Source: Nitrospirota bacterium (lineage in GTDB: Bacteria > Nitrospirota > Nitrospiria > JACQBW01). From it: a DNA stretch of 56,472 nt. The position numbers and the translations under genes are program-made. Location of the stretch: contig JACQBW010000030.1 of the NCBI GenBank assembly GCA_016194305.1, forward strand, positions 1-56,472, read 5' to 3'. The notes under the pieces were generated by a model. The model saw nothing but the letters and a program-made list of their open reading frames with translations. It did no database searches and was not told where the DNA came from. Position 1 is the first letter of the stretch, and every line of letters begins with the position of its first letter. Shown here piece after piece: positions 9,750 through 18,690 of the stretch.

Positions 9750-10097
9750 ATGGTCAATAGACGTCAACATCCCCGTCTTGTCTTGTCAGGGTGGGTGGAA
9801 GTATTAAGAGATTCCCGTGAAAAAGTTGAAGTGTCGGGAATCAATATCGGGTCAGGCGGTATTGGCGTCTATAGCCCCTTAAAAATGGAAATTGACGAAG
9901 AGGTGACTTTGACACTTCACTTTATCGACCATCAGGTTGGAAAGGTTCCTGAAAGCCTGCGGGCAACCGTCAGATGGGTTAAGCCGATTGGAAATTATTA
10001 CGAAATTGGTTATCAATTTGGTTCGCTGGATCCGAATCATCAGGCCCTTTTAATTTCCTATATGGAATCCAGAAAAAAAGAACTGATTGATGAATGA
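9750..10097 (+). CDS. Single-domain PilZ protein (probable c-di-GMP binder)
   Basis: 115 aa, a stand-alone PilZ domain. The N-terminal RRQHPR supplies the RxxxR motif (R5, R9). The second motif region reads NIGSGGIGV; aligned to D/N-x-S-x-x-G, the Ser position is Gly, so c-di-GMP binding is likely but not assured. Its stop overlaps the start of the PpsR-type gene by 8 bp, which suggests coupled expression. The target is unknown; the cellulose synthase at 21-23 kb carries its own PilZ domains. Confidence 0.85.
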   Translation: MVNRRQHPRLVLSGWVEVLRDSREKVEVSGINIGSGGIGVYSPLKMEIDEEVTLTLHFIDHQVGKVPESLRATVRWVKPIGNYYEIGYQFGSLDPNHQALLISYMESRKKELIDE

Positions 10098-10914
10098 TGG
10101 AAGGAGAAATCACCAGCTCTTCATTGTTTCTGATTCAACCGGCGATACTGCCGAAAGGGCTGCCTTGGCCGTCCTGTCCCAGTTCAAAAACCGTCACCAG
10201 ATCGGGATAACCAGATTTAGAAACATCAAGTCCGAAATACAGGTCAAAGAAGTCATTCAAAGAGCCACCTCTGAACGCGCATTTATCGTATATACATTTG
10301 TCTCGGAGAGTTTGAGAAAATTGATGGACCAGGCCGCAGTTGAGGCCGACCTCCCGGCAGTGGACTTGATCGGACCGCTCCTCGGACGACTTGAAACCTA
10401 TCTTCATAAACTCCCTTCAGCAGAACCCGGACTGATTCATCGGGTGGATCAGCAATATCTGACCCGGATGGACGCGGTTCAGTTTGCTGTCAAACATGAC
10501 GATGGACAGTCTTTGCATACGCTCATTGAAGCGGATATGATCCTGGTCGGACCTTCCCGGTCGGGGAAAACCCCGCTCAGTATGTACTTGGCACAATTTG
10601 GCTGGAAAGTGGCCAATATTCCCCTGATCTTGAATATCACCCCTCCCCATCAGCTATTCCAGGCACCCCAGAATAAGATTATTGCTCTCCTGACCGATTT
10701 TGAACTTCTTACCAAGGTAAGAAAAGCCCGGATCAGGAATCTAAAACAGGCCCCTTCCATTAACTACGCAGACCCCTCGTACATTGATAAGGAACTTAAT
10801 TATTGTTCTGAAATCTATCGGTATCATCCAGACTGGAAAAAAGTTTCCGTTTCAGGAAGAGCGGTTGAAGAGGTGGCAGCAGACATACTGACCTTGCTGG
10901 GACTGCAAAAATAA
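10090..10914 (+). CDS. ppsR: PEP synthase/PPDK regulatory protein (bifunctional kinase-pyrophosphorylase, DUF299)
   Basis: About 274 aa from ATG 10090 (a TTG lies one codon earlier). The N-terminus FIVSDSTGDTAERAA and the P-loop-like GPSRSGKTP (154-162) are the family signature. Members phosphorylate and dephosphorylate PEP synthase or pyruvate phosphate dikinase on a Thr, using ADP and phosphate, and so switch gluconeogenic flux. The start lies inside the PilZ gene end. Neither target enzyme is encoded in this window, so the partner cannot be named. Confidence 0.9.
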   Translation: MNDGRRNHQLFIVSDSTGDTAERAALAVLSQFKNRHQIGITRFRNIKSEIQVKEVIQRATSERAFIVYTFVSESLRKLMDQAAVEADLPAVDLIGPLLGRLETYLHKLPSAEPGLIHRVDQQYLTRMDAVQFAVKHDDGQSLHTLIEADMILVGPSRSGKTPLSMYLAQFGWKVANIPLILNITPPHQLFQAPQNKIIALLTDFELLTKVRKARIRNLKQAPSINYADPSYIDKELNYCSEIYRYHPDWKKVSVSGRAVEEVAADILTLLGLQK

Positions 10915-10927
10915 ACCCTGGTTTTTC

Positions 10928-10956
10928 TTGACTTTTTTGGCCAAATTTTTCACAAT
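10928..10956 (+). promoter_or_regulatory. Candidate promoter for the LolA-like gene
   Basis: TTGACT (10928-10933), 17-nt spacer, CACAAT (10951-10956). It lies about 70 nt before the GTG start at 11028. Confidence 0.5.
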
Positions 10957-11027
10957 TAAGAATTATTTTGTCAAAAAAAGAGCTGGAGTCGCAGACGCGG
11001 GAAAGACATACAACGGAAAGGAAAATC

Positions 11028-11867
11028 GTGGACATATCGAAGAAATTTTATTGCGGGATTCTTGGTTTCGGAATTTTTGGCACAATCGTTGGAATTCTTT
11101 CTCCATCCGGAGTGATGGCATCAGAAGCGGGGGAAAAAGGGAATCAGATAATCGTCGAATCGAACAAGGTTTACGGAGGCAAGGACCAACAGTCCAAATT
11201 AACCTTTATTATCAAAGAGAGTGAAGGTGAAGAGCGTAAGTTGGTCATGAGACGTGCGTGGAAAAATTATAATGGAGAAAAAGGAATCGATTCCAAAGTC
11301 ATCATCTTTCAGGAATATCCTCCCGAAACGAATGGTTCGAGTTTTATGGGGTGGTTTTACAGGCCTTCTGCAGGAAAAAAAAATGAAGCCTGGTTATACA
11401 TTCCTCTCCTGAAAAAAATAGAACAGCTTCCCGACGCCAATAACCGGGACGAAACCTTTCAGGATTCGGATATCAAGCCGTCCGACATGATGGTCCGTTC
11501 CGTCCAGCTTGACGACCATCAATTCTTAAAGGAAGAAACGATTTCAAACAAGGTCTACGACGTTGTGGAATCAACTCCCAAAGAGAAAGACCCGGCTTAT
11601 CCTTACAGCAAAGTGCAAAGCTGGATTTCTAAGGATCAGCATCTCAAGGAGAAGGTGGATTACTATGACTATGAAGGCCGTCTCCTGAAACGCCAGCTGA
11701 TTTCGTGGAAAAAGGTAAAAAATGCCTCGGTCTGGGAAAAAGTGGTGACTTCAAATATGATCAAACATAATGTCACAACGTTAAATATTTCAGATATCAA
11801 AATAGACGCCGGTCTAGAGGATAGTTATTTTTCCCAAAGAACGATGAAATCTCAGGCAAAGAAGTAA
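11028..11867 (+). CDS. Outer-membrane lipoprotein-sorting (LolA-like) family protein
   Basis: About 280 aa from GTG 11028, chosen because AAAGGAAAATC precedes it and an N-terminal hydrophobic export signal (GILGFGIFGTIVGILSPSGVMA) follows. The body resembles the LolA-like family often annotated as outer membrane lipoprotein-sorting protein: an E-G-E-x-R-K-L-V-M-R-R strand, a GSSFMGWFYRPSAGKKNEAWLY-type segment, DIKPSDMM and a C-terminal LEDSYFSQRTM. It probably sits in the periplasm and binds a lipid-like ligand. Relatives commonly neighbour RND/MMPL lipid exporters. Here the next gene, 4 nt downstream, is a membrane sensor instead. Exact function unknown. Confidence 0.75.
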   Translation: MDISKKFYCGILGFGIFGTIVGILSPSGVMASEAGEKGNQIIVESNKVYGGKDQQSKLTFIIKESEGEERKLVMRRAWKNYNGEKGIDSKVIIFQEYPPETNGSSFMGWFYRPSAGKKNEAWLYIPLLKKIEQLPDANNRDETFQDSDIKPSDMMVRSVQLDDHQFLKEETISNKVYDVVESTPKEKDPAYPYSKVQSWISKDQHLKEKVDYYDYEGRLLKRQLISWKKVKNASVWEKVVTSNMIKHNVTTLNISDIKIDAGLEDSYFSQRTMKSQAKK

Positions 11868-11871
11868 CACG

Positions 11872-13680
11872 ATGACGACACAGGTGAGAAAAACAGGACT
11901 GCAGAACAAACTGGTTCTTTCGATTTTGGGTGTTGGACTTTTATCTGTCTTCCTCGTCTTGACCTTTGTCTATATTATTGGCAAAAGAAGCCTAAAGGAG
12001 TCCATCGGGTTGAATTTCAAAAAGCTGGCTGAGGCGAGCGGCGAAAACTTAAATACGCTCATTAACAACCATCTGGAAGAAGCGACGCTCATTGCCTCGT
12101 CAAACAGCATCCTGTCAGCCGTGGAGGAATCCAATCAATTTTATGAAGGGGCAACGGATCAGGAAATTCAAAAAAGAATTGAAGAGATTGAGCAGCGATG
12201 GGTGCATGCTTCCGGCTTTGATGCCTATCTGATGGAAGTCCAGAACAATAAAGCGACATTCTATTTAAACACGTTTATTAACCAGGAGAATGAAAAAGGA
12301 GTTCATTCTTTGCTTTTGGTAACGAATAACCGGGGTGCCCTGGTTGCCGCCAGTAAAAGCCCGTCTCACTATTCTTATTCCGGAGAGCCGTGGTGGCAGA
12401 TGACACTGGCAGGAGGAAAAGGAAAAACCTATATCAGTAATATTGAATGGAACGCCGAACTAGGGAATCAGACCTTATCGATTGGAACCCCGATTTTAAA
12501 AAATGGCAAAGTGATCGGTGTATTTTATATGGTCCATGATGCCCACCTTCTTTTTCACTCCCTGGGACTCGCCAAGGTGGGAAAAACCGACCATGCCGTG
12601 ATCGTCGATTCAGAAAGAAAAGTCTTGTTTGACCCGCTCCAGCCGAAACCGACTCAGATACTTTTGCCCGAGCTTGCCAGAGAGGTATTAAACGGCGAGA
12701 CCGGGTGGATTTCTTCCCGATACGATCTTTTTTTCGGCGGAAGAGATTCTATCAATGGTTTTTCTCCCGTTAAATTAACCTATTCAAGTTCCGGCCAGGA
12801 GTCCTTTGCCGGAACCCGATGGACTGTCTTGACCAGTCAGGATCCGAAAGAAACCTATGCCCCCATTTACACTTTACTGATTTGGATCGGACTGATCGGA
12901 CTGATCGGGGCCGCCCTCATTGGTGTTTTTGGACTGGTAATCTCCAGAGGTATTGTTCGACCGATTTCAACTTTGATCGAGGGTACCGAATTGATTGGCG
13001 GGGGGAATTTGAATCATCATATTCAAATTACGACAGGCGATGAAATTGAGGATCTTGCCAAACATTTTAATGATATGACGTTAAAATTGAAAATATTTTA
13101 TTTCAAGCTGGAAGAAGAGGTGAGATCCAGAACGAAGGAGCTGGAATACCAAAAGAATGAAATATCAGCGCTCTATTCGATCGTAACGGTATTGAATCAA
13201 TCGAGAGAGCTGAAGGAAATTCTGGAAAACTCGCTTGCCAAAGTCGTTGAGTTGATGGCTGCCTCCTCCGGAGTGATCTGGATGATGGACGAAAAGACAA
13301 GCCACTATACTATCCGGGCGTCTCATCAACTGGTGCTCAACCCGATACAGCTTGAAAGCTTGATGAAAGTGCTTGAATCTGTCGGGTCAAAAGTCATTCT
13401 CGAAGGGACCTCATGGGTTTCAGAAAACGTAACGGTTCAGGAGGATATCACCAAGATCGCTTACAGCGATATCGGATTCTTTTCAGTCTATGCCATTCCG
13501 CTCTCTTCCAAAAAGAGGGTTGTTGGCGTCTTCTTCCTGCTCTATAAGAATATTCGGGGACTCTCTTCTAATGAAATTACCATGCTGGAATCGTTTGGAA
13601 ATCAGATGGGAGTGGCCATCGAGCACGCGCTTCTATTTTCCAGATTAAAAAGCATTTCCCCTGCCCTTCCCAAAGAGTAG
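11872..13680 (+). CDS. Membrane sensor: Cache - HAMP - coiled coil - GAF, no output domain
   Basis: 602 aa. TM1 is at about 15-37, then a large periplasmic double-Cache-like region, TM2 at about 333-360 (LIWIGLIGLIGAALIGVFGLVIS), and a HAMP domain starting at RGIVRPISTLIEGTELIGGGNL with the DEIEDLAKHFNDM helix. A coiled coil (EEEVRSRTKELEYQKNEISAL) leads to a GAF domain ending LESFGNQMGVAIEHALLFSRL. It stops there: no HisKA/HATPase, GGDEF, EAL or methyl-accepting domain is encoded, and the next ORF is fabI. It must act through a partner or be an evolutionary truncation. It probably shares a transcript with the LolA-like gene. Confidence 0.85.
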   Translation: MTTQVRKTGLQNKLVLSILGVGLLSVFLVLTFVYIIGKRSLKESIGLNFKKLAEASGENLNTLINNHLEEATLIASSNSILSAVEESNQFYEGATDQEIQKRIEEIEQRWVHASGFDAYLMEVQNNKATFYLNTFINQENEKGVHSLLLVTNNRGALVAASKSPSHYSYSGEPWWQMTLAGGKGKTYISNIEWNAELGNQTLSIGTPILKNGKVIGVFYMVHDAHLLFHSLGLAKVGKTDHAVIVDSERKVLFDPLQPKPTQILLPELAREVLNGETGWISSRYDLFFGGRDSINGFSPVKLTYSSSGQESFAGTRWTVLTSQDPKETYAPIYTLLIWIGLIGLIGAALIGVFGLVISRGIVRPISTLIEGTELIGGGNLNHHIQITTGDEIEDLAKHFNDMTLKLKIFYFKLEEEVRSRTKELEYQKNEISALYSIVTVLNQSRELKEILENSLAKVVELMAASSGVIWMMDEKTSHYTIRASHQLVLNPIQLESLMKVLESVGSKVILEGTSWVSENVTVQEDITKIAYSDIGFFSVYAIPLSSKKRVVGVFFLLYKNIRGLSSNEITMLESFGNQMGVAIEHALLFSRLKSISPALPKE

Positions 13681-13768
13681 ACATATCCTTGAAGGGGATT
13701 GTTTGAGAGAACGGATTGTTATAAGATAGGGCGTGAGTTGAAAATCAGACAGGATCGGAGATTGAAAA

Positions 13769-14536
13769 TTGAGCATGCTTCGTGGAAAAAAAGGAATTAT
13801 TTTTGGAGTGGCCAATGAAAGGAGTATCGCCTGGGGAATTGCCCAGGCCCTTCATCGCGAAGGGGTTGACCTGGCTTTTACCTTTGTGGGAGATGCCCTT
13901 GAAAAGAGGGTGCGGCCTTTAGCGGAAAGTTTAGGTTCGAAAATTGTCATCCCTTGTGATGTTTCGAGCGATCAACAGATCGAGTCGGTATTCCACCAAT
14001 TAAGGAATCATTGGGACCGGGTTGACATTGTCATTCATTCGGTCGCGTTTGCCAAGAAAGAGGAGTTGAAAGGGGCATTTATGGAAACATCGCGTGAGGG
14101 ATTTCGCCTTGCGCTGGATGTCAGTGCTTATTCCTTTGTAGCAATTGCCCGAAGTGCGGTTCCGATGATGAAAGAAGGGGGAAGCATGATCACCTTAAGC
14201 TATTTCGGTGCTGAAAAGGTGATTCCTCACTACAATGTGATGGGAGTTGCCAAGGCTGCGCTGGAAGCGGCTGTTCGCGCACTTGCGGTCGATCTTGGAC
14301 CGCAGAAAATAAGGGTCAATGCCATTTCGGCCGGACCGATTAAAACGCTTGCAGCCGCCGGGATCTCTGATTTTAAAGTCATTGGACACCATGTGGAATC
14401 CAGAGCTCCGCTTCGAAAAATTGTTTCCATCGAAGAAGTGGGAAATACGGCCCTTTTTCTCTGCAGTCCGTTGGCCTCCGGAATTACCGGTGAGATTCTC
14501 CATGTTGATGCCGGATATAATATTATCGGAATGTAG
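13769..14536 (+). CDS. fabI: Enoyl-[acyl-carrier-protein] reductase (NADH) FabI
   Basis: 255 aa, short-chain dehydrogenase fold. The N-terminal GVANERSIAWGIA is the FabI cofactor motif. The catalytic pair is Y155-x6-K162 (YNVMGVAK), with the FabI-type second Tyr at 145 (YFGAEK). It performs the last reduction of each fatty-acid elongation cycle. Start: TTG 13769 has GGAG 8 nt upstream, while ATG 13775 is 14 nt away, so I kept TTG. The antiporter gene follows after 29 bp. Confidence 0.95.
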   Translation: MSMLRGKKGIIFGVANERSIAWGIAQALHREGVDLAFTFVGDALEKRVRPLAESLGSKIVIPCDVSSDQQIESVFHQLRNHWDRVDIVIHSVAFAKKEELKGAFMETSREGFRLALDVSAYSFVAIARSAVPMMKEGGSMITLSYFGAEKVIPHYNVMGVAKAALEAAVRALAVDLGPQKIRVNAISAGPIKTLAAAGISDFKVIGHHVESRAPLRKIVSIEEVGNTALFLCSPLASGITGEILHVDAGYNIIGM

Positions 14537-14565
14537 AAAAGGACAAATCTCGAAAATTAAAATCA

Positions 14566-16179
14566 ATGGATAGCTTAGAAATCGGCTTGACGCTTTTTTT
14601 TGCTGTGGCTGTTGTTGGGGCCATTTCCAAAAAAGTTCCGATTCCTCTGCCGCTTCTTCAGGTTACCAGCGGGTTCCTTCTCTCCTTCTTGCCGGGATTT
14701 CGTAGTATTCTGCTAGATCCTGGTTTCTTTTTTTCCTTCTTTATTCCTCCGCTTCTTTTTGCCGATGGTTGGTTAATTCCAAAAAGGGATCTTGCCAGGG
14801 TTCTCCGGCCAGTGCTCCTTCTCGCCCTCGGTCTGGTCATTTTTACAATAGTGGTTGTTGGATACTTGATTCACTCCCTGATTCCGGCTATTCCTTTGGC
14901 CGCAGCATTCGCTTTGGGAGCGATTATTTCACCCACCGATGCCGTCGCAGTCTCGGCCATTACAGAAAAACTGAAAATGCCTAACCGATTGACCCATATT
15001 GTTCAAGGAGAGAGCTTGATCAATGACGCGTCCGGACTGGTGGCATTTAAATTTGCGGTGGCCGCTGTCTTAACCGGAACTTTTTCAATTCAAACCGCCG
15101 GTATCAGCTTTTTGATTTTATCTGTGGGGGGAGGCCTCGTCGGTTTTCTGATTTCCTGGCTTATTGGAGCGACCCGGGTCTGGCTGGTGAAAGGAAAATT
15201 TTCCGAACCCACCATTGAAACAATATTATCGCTTCTGTCTCCCTATGCGGCTTATTTTGCGGCCGAACTGTTACATGTGTCCGGGATCCTGGCTGTTGTT
15301 TCGGCCGGAATCTATGCGGGGATACACGATACCCGGAATCTGACGACCGAGACCAGGCGGCAAACCTGGGAAGTGTGGAATACACTCCTCTTTTCATTTA
15401 ACGGTCTTGTCTTTATTTTGCTGGGAATTCAATTAAACCGTGTCATTGACGGTATTTCGGATTTCTGGTTCGGAGAACTTTTTGTTTACGCAATGGTTTT
15501 GTCCGCTACAGTGATTCTGGTCAGAATAATCTGGGTATTCCCAGGTGCCTATATTCCCCGGTGGTTATTTAAGGGAATTCGAAACCGGGAAAAAGCGCCC
15601 GAACCCAGGAATGTTTTTATCCTGGGATGGGCAGGAATACGTGGCTCTGTCACGCTGGCAGCGGCGCTTTCTCTTCCCCTTACGACTGCATCAGGAGTCC
15701 CCTTTCCGGGCAGAAGTGTCCTGGTCTTTCTGGCGAGCAGCGTCATTATTGTCACAATGGTCCTGAATGGCCTGACCCTTCCTCTTTTTCTTCGCTGGCT
15801 AAAAATTTCAGGCGACGGTATTTCTGAAAAGGAAGAGCTTGAAGCCAGAATCGCGGTGGCACAGGCGGCGATCCTGCGAATCCAGCAGCATGTGAATCCT
15901 CTCAGTTCACCCTATGAACAGGGATTTGCGGCCGAACTGATTTCCTTTTATGAACGAAAGATCCAGCACCTGACGAATCAGGAAGTGGATCAAAACGATA
16001 TTAAAACCGAACTCAAAATAGAACGTAACATCCGCTTCAACGCGCTCGATGCGGAACGACAGGAGCTTTTTAACTTGCACAAAAAGAAAAAAATAAATGA
16101 GGAAGTGTTGAGGAATATTCAAAGGGATATCGACAACCTGGAATCCGGATTGGGGGCGCTTACCGTTCATGACCCCTGA
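14566..16179 (+). CDS. Na+/H+ antiporter, CPA1 (NhaP/NHE-like) family
   Basis: 537 aa with about 12 hydrophobic segments in the first 420 residues and a charged cytoplasmic tail. Family motifs include ALGAIISPTDAVAV, GESLINDASGLVAFKF and WAGIRGSVTLAAALSLP. The Asp residues in PTDAVA and INDASG are the ones expected for cation/proton exchange. The tail contains repeated Glu/Lys helices (KIQHLTNQEVDQNDIKTEL). It likely exports Na+ or K+ for pH and salt balance. It is convergent with cstA; the 28-bp gap has a short CCCC/GGGG inverted repeat but no T run. Confidence 0.92.
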   Translation: MDSLEIGLTLFFAVAVVGAISKKVPIPLPLLQVTSGFLLSFLPGFRSILLDPGFFFSFFIPPLLFADGWLIPKRDLARVLRPVLLLALGLVIFTIVVVGYLIHSLIPAIPLAAAFALGAIISPTDAVAVSAITEKLKMPNRLTHIVQGESLINDASGLVAFKFAVAAVLTGTFSIQTAGISFLILSVGGGLVGFLISWLIGATRVWLVKGKFSEPTIETILSLLSPYAAYFAAELLHVSGILAVVSAGIYAGIHDTRNLTTETRRQTWEVWNTLLFSFNGLVFILLGIQLNRVIDGISDFWFGELFVYAMVLSATVILVRIIWVFPGAYIPRWLFKGIRNREKAPEPRNVFILGWAGIRGSVTLAAALSLPLTTASGVPFPGRSVLVFLASSVIIVTMVLNGLTLPLFLRWLKISGDGISEKEELEARIAVAQAAILRIQQHVNPLSSPYEQGFAAELISFYERKIQHLTNQEVDQNDIKTELKIERNIRFNALDAERQELFNLHKKKKINEEVLRNIQRDIDNLESGLGALTVHDP

Positions 16180-16207
16180 ATGCTTTCGGGGTGAAGCGGG
16201 AAAGAAT

Positions 16208-18163
16208 TTAACAGCAGGTCTTGCTGGAGTCGGGCTTGAAATAGTCCCCGCCATATTCGGTGGAACTTACCGGTTTCTTTAAAATCAGACAATTAAACCA
16301 CTTTCTTCCGGAATCAATCAGAATAATGACCGCCAGGCCGGCAATCAGCAGGATAAAGGAAAGATTCAAATAATAGGAGATGGCTTCGGAGGGGCTGGAC
16401 GAGGATTCCGCTTTGTGTAGAAAAATCTGGCTGAGATAAAATACTGCCGTAAAGTTACTGACGGCCATAAAGAGCATCGGAAGGGCGGTCACCCAGAGAT
16501 ATTTTTCCTTCTTCATCACGATAAGTACGGTCGTTCCAACACAGAGGGCCAGCATTCCGAGAAGTTGATTGGCCGCGCCAAACATCGGCCAGATGGTACT
16601 GATGCTCCCGGTTGAAATGAGATAGGCCCAAAGAACGACCACGATAAAAGTGGCCAGCCAGGCTCCGGGAGCCCAACTATAGTTTTTGAACGGTGCATAA
16701 ACCTTACCGATCATTTCTTGAACCAGAAATCTCCCTACCCGTGTTCCTGCGTCGATTGTCGTTAAAATAAATAACGCTTCGAATAACAGGGCGAACTGAT
16801 ACCAGTAGGCCATCAGGTGTTTGAGTCCCGGGATCGACGAAAAAATGTAGGCCATTCCGACGGCTAGCGATACCGCCCCCCCGGGCCTTCCGGAAACATC
16901 GACCTGGACAAGGTCAGAGAGATGTTTGATCTGACCGGGAGGAAAACCGAGTTGAGCAATAGCGTCGATACCGAGCTTGGTGTTGATGGCAAAATAATCT
17001 CCCGGAATCATTATCCCGGCCGCGATGACGGCCATGACGCCGACAAACCCTTCCATAAGCGTGGTCCCGTATCCAATCAGGCGGGCATCGGTTTCAAGAT
17101 TGATCATTTTGGGGGTTGTACCGGATGCAACCAGAGCATGAAATCCTGAAATTGCGCCGCAGGCAATCGTGATAAACATAAAGGGAAAGAGGGTCCCCGG
17201 GATAATCGGACCTCCGCCATGGATAAATCGCGTAACGGGGGGCATTTGAATCACCGGAGATATGATGATCACGCCGATCGCCAACAGGACGACCACGCCG
17301 ATTTTCATAAAGGTCGAAAGATAATCGCGTGGCGTCAGGAGAATCCAGACCGGAAGTGTCGCGGCGGCAAAGCCATAAAGGGCAAGAGCGTAGACGAGCG
17401 TTTGGCGTTCAAGAGAAAAATAGGCGGCATAGGGAGAATTGAGTACAAGTCGTCCTCCGATCACTGAAATCAAAAGCAGAGCAATCCCGATTACAGTGAT
17501 TTCCTTCACCCGGCCGGGACGGAGAAATTTCATGTAAATTCCCATAAATAAGCCGATGGGAATCGTTAAAAAAATGGCAAGCGTTCCCCACGGATTGTGG
17601 AACAGGGCATTGACCACGGCAAGCCCCATTCCCGCCATGGCAATGACAATGATAAGCAAGACGGCAATTCCCGCTGCGATCCCGGTGACCGGACCGATTT
17701 CATCCAGCGCAATTTGAGGGAAGGAGCGGCCGTTCCGTCTCATGGATCCGACGAGTGTAATAAAATCATGCACCCCTCCTGCGACGACTGATCCGACCAG
17801 GATCCATAAAAAACCGGGCAGATAGCCGAATTGCGCCGCCAGTATCGGGCCCAATAAAGGCCCTGCTCCGACGACAGCGGCAAAATGGTGTCCAAATAGG
17901 ACGGGTTTTGAGGTGGGATAAAAATTTTTCCCATCGTAAAGCCGGTGGGCCGGAGTGATCCGGGCGTCATTGAGTTCGACGACCTGATTAGCCAGAAAGA
18001 GACCGTAGAAGCGGTACCCCAGTGTATAGATGCAAATCGCTGACACAACAAGCCAAAGGGCATTCACCTTTTCATCCGGGAAGAAGACTCCGGTCACAAT
18101 GGCTAAAGAAAAGGCTCCGATAAGCGCGAGAACGATCCAGAACATGGAACGAAGAACTTTCAA
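16208..18163 (-). CDS. cstA: CstA-family carbon starvation / pyruvate-peptide transporter
   Basis: About 651 aa with some 16 hydrophobic segments. Family landmarks are YRFYGLFLANQVVELND, HRLYDGKNFYPT, VLFGHHFAAVVGAGPLLGPILAAQ and TIDAGTRVGRFL. CstA proteins import peptides or pyruvate under carbon limitation. The C-terminus ends in CC. Start: a longer frame begins at ATG 18190 inside psiE, but AGGAGG sits at about 18175 and TTG 18163 follows it and the psiE stop, so I prefer 18163 (ATG 18145 is another choice). It is in one operon with psiE. Confidence 0.9.
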   Translation of the reverse strand: MKVLRSMFWIVLALIGAFSLAIVTGVFFPDEKVNALWLVVSAICIYTLGYRFYGLFLANQVVELNDARITPAHRLYDGKNFYPTSKPVLFGHHFAAVVGAGPLLGPILAAQFGYLPGFLWILVGSVVAGGVHDFITLVGSMRRNGRSFPQIALDEIGPVTGIAAGIAVLLIIVIAMAGMGLAVVNALFHNPWGTLAIFLTIPIGLFMGIYMKFLRPGRVKEITVIGIALLLISVIGGRLVLNSPYAAYFSLERQTLVYALALYGFAAATLPVWILLTPRDYLSTFMKIGVVVLLAIGVIIISPVIQMPPVTRFIHGGGPIIPGTLFPFMFITIACGAISGFHALVASGTTPKMINLETDARLIGYGTTLMEGFVGVMAVIAAGIMIPGDYFAINTKLGIDAIAQLGFPPGQIKHLSDLVQVDVSGRPGGAVSLAVGMAYIFSSIPGLKHLMAYWYQFALLFEALFILTTIDAGTRVGRFLVQEMIGKVYAPFKNYSWAPGAWLATFIVVVLWAYLISTGSISTIWPMFGAANQLLGMLALCVGTTVLIVMKKEKYLWVTALPMLFMAVSNFTAVFYLSQIFLHKAESSSSPSEAISYYLNLSFILLIAGLAVIILIDSGRKWFNCLILKKPVSSTEYGGDYFKPDSSKTCC

Positions 18164-18167
18164 GTTG

Positions 18168-18635
18168 TTATGCTTTCCTCCTTTTATCAATGAGGTACAG
18201 GGCGGTTCCCAACGCGACCACGACTAATGCATTGACTCCGAGATCCATCAGATAACGATAAAAAGTCTGATCGTTGGTCATTTCCATGAATGAAATTTCA
18301 GCGCCGGCTGTCAACATTTTACGGGTGGCGGCAATAATACCGATGTAAAGAAACGGCTCGAGAAGAATGTCTTGCGATTTCAAATAATTGATGATTGTTC
18401 TGAGGATCTCCATAATGATCATCACGAGAAGGAGATCATTGATGAACCTCAGTATGGCATGGAGAAATCCCTTGTGAATTTCTCCGACAAAGGAAATCCA
18501 GCTGTAGAAAAATGCCCCCACGCCGATAAGCAGGAAAGAGATTCCGGTCATCAAATAGATTACTTTATCGAATTTCTCCATCCATTCGGCGGACTTATTC
18601 CCCGCGAGATTTTCTAAATTATTTTTTGAATCCAT
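18168..18635 (-). CDS. psiE: PsiE-family phosphate-starvation-inducible membrane protein
   Basis: 155 aa with four hydrophobic segments (about 26-50, 62-80, 95-112, 130-150) and the family region INDLLLVMIIMEILRTIINYL. AAAGGA precedes the ATG at 8 nt. PsiE belongs to the Pho regulon in E. coli, though its function is unknown. I found no copy of the local Pho-box repeat upstream of this gene, so phosphate control is not supported here. It lies directly before cstA. Confidence 0.85.
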   Translation of the reverse strand: MDSKNNLENLAGNKSAEWMEKFDKVIYLMTGISFLLIGVGAFFYSWISFVGEIHKGFLHAILRFINDLLLVMIIMEILRTIINYLKSQDILLEPFLYIGIIAATRKMLTAGAEISFMEMTNDQTFYRYLMDLGVNALVVVALGTALYLIDKRRKA

Positions 18636-18690
18636 TTCTGATTTCCTTTCTCAGGTCATGTGGACATCTTATAACGCCGCGCCGGTTCAG

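Noticed and set aside
10928-11224. 98-aa plus-strand ORF overlapping the start of the LolA-like gene
   Set aside because: It starts inside the promoter region and runs out of frame with the clear LolA-like protein.
16180-16207. CCCC/GGGG hairpin as bidirectional terminator between the antiporter and cstA
   Set aside because: The stem is only 4 bp without bulges and there is no T run on either strand.
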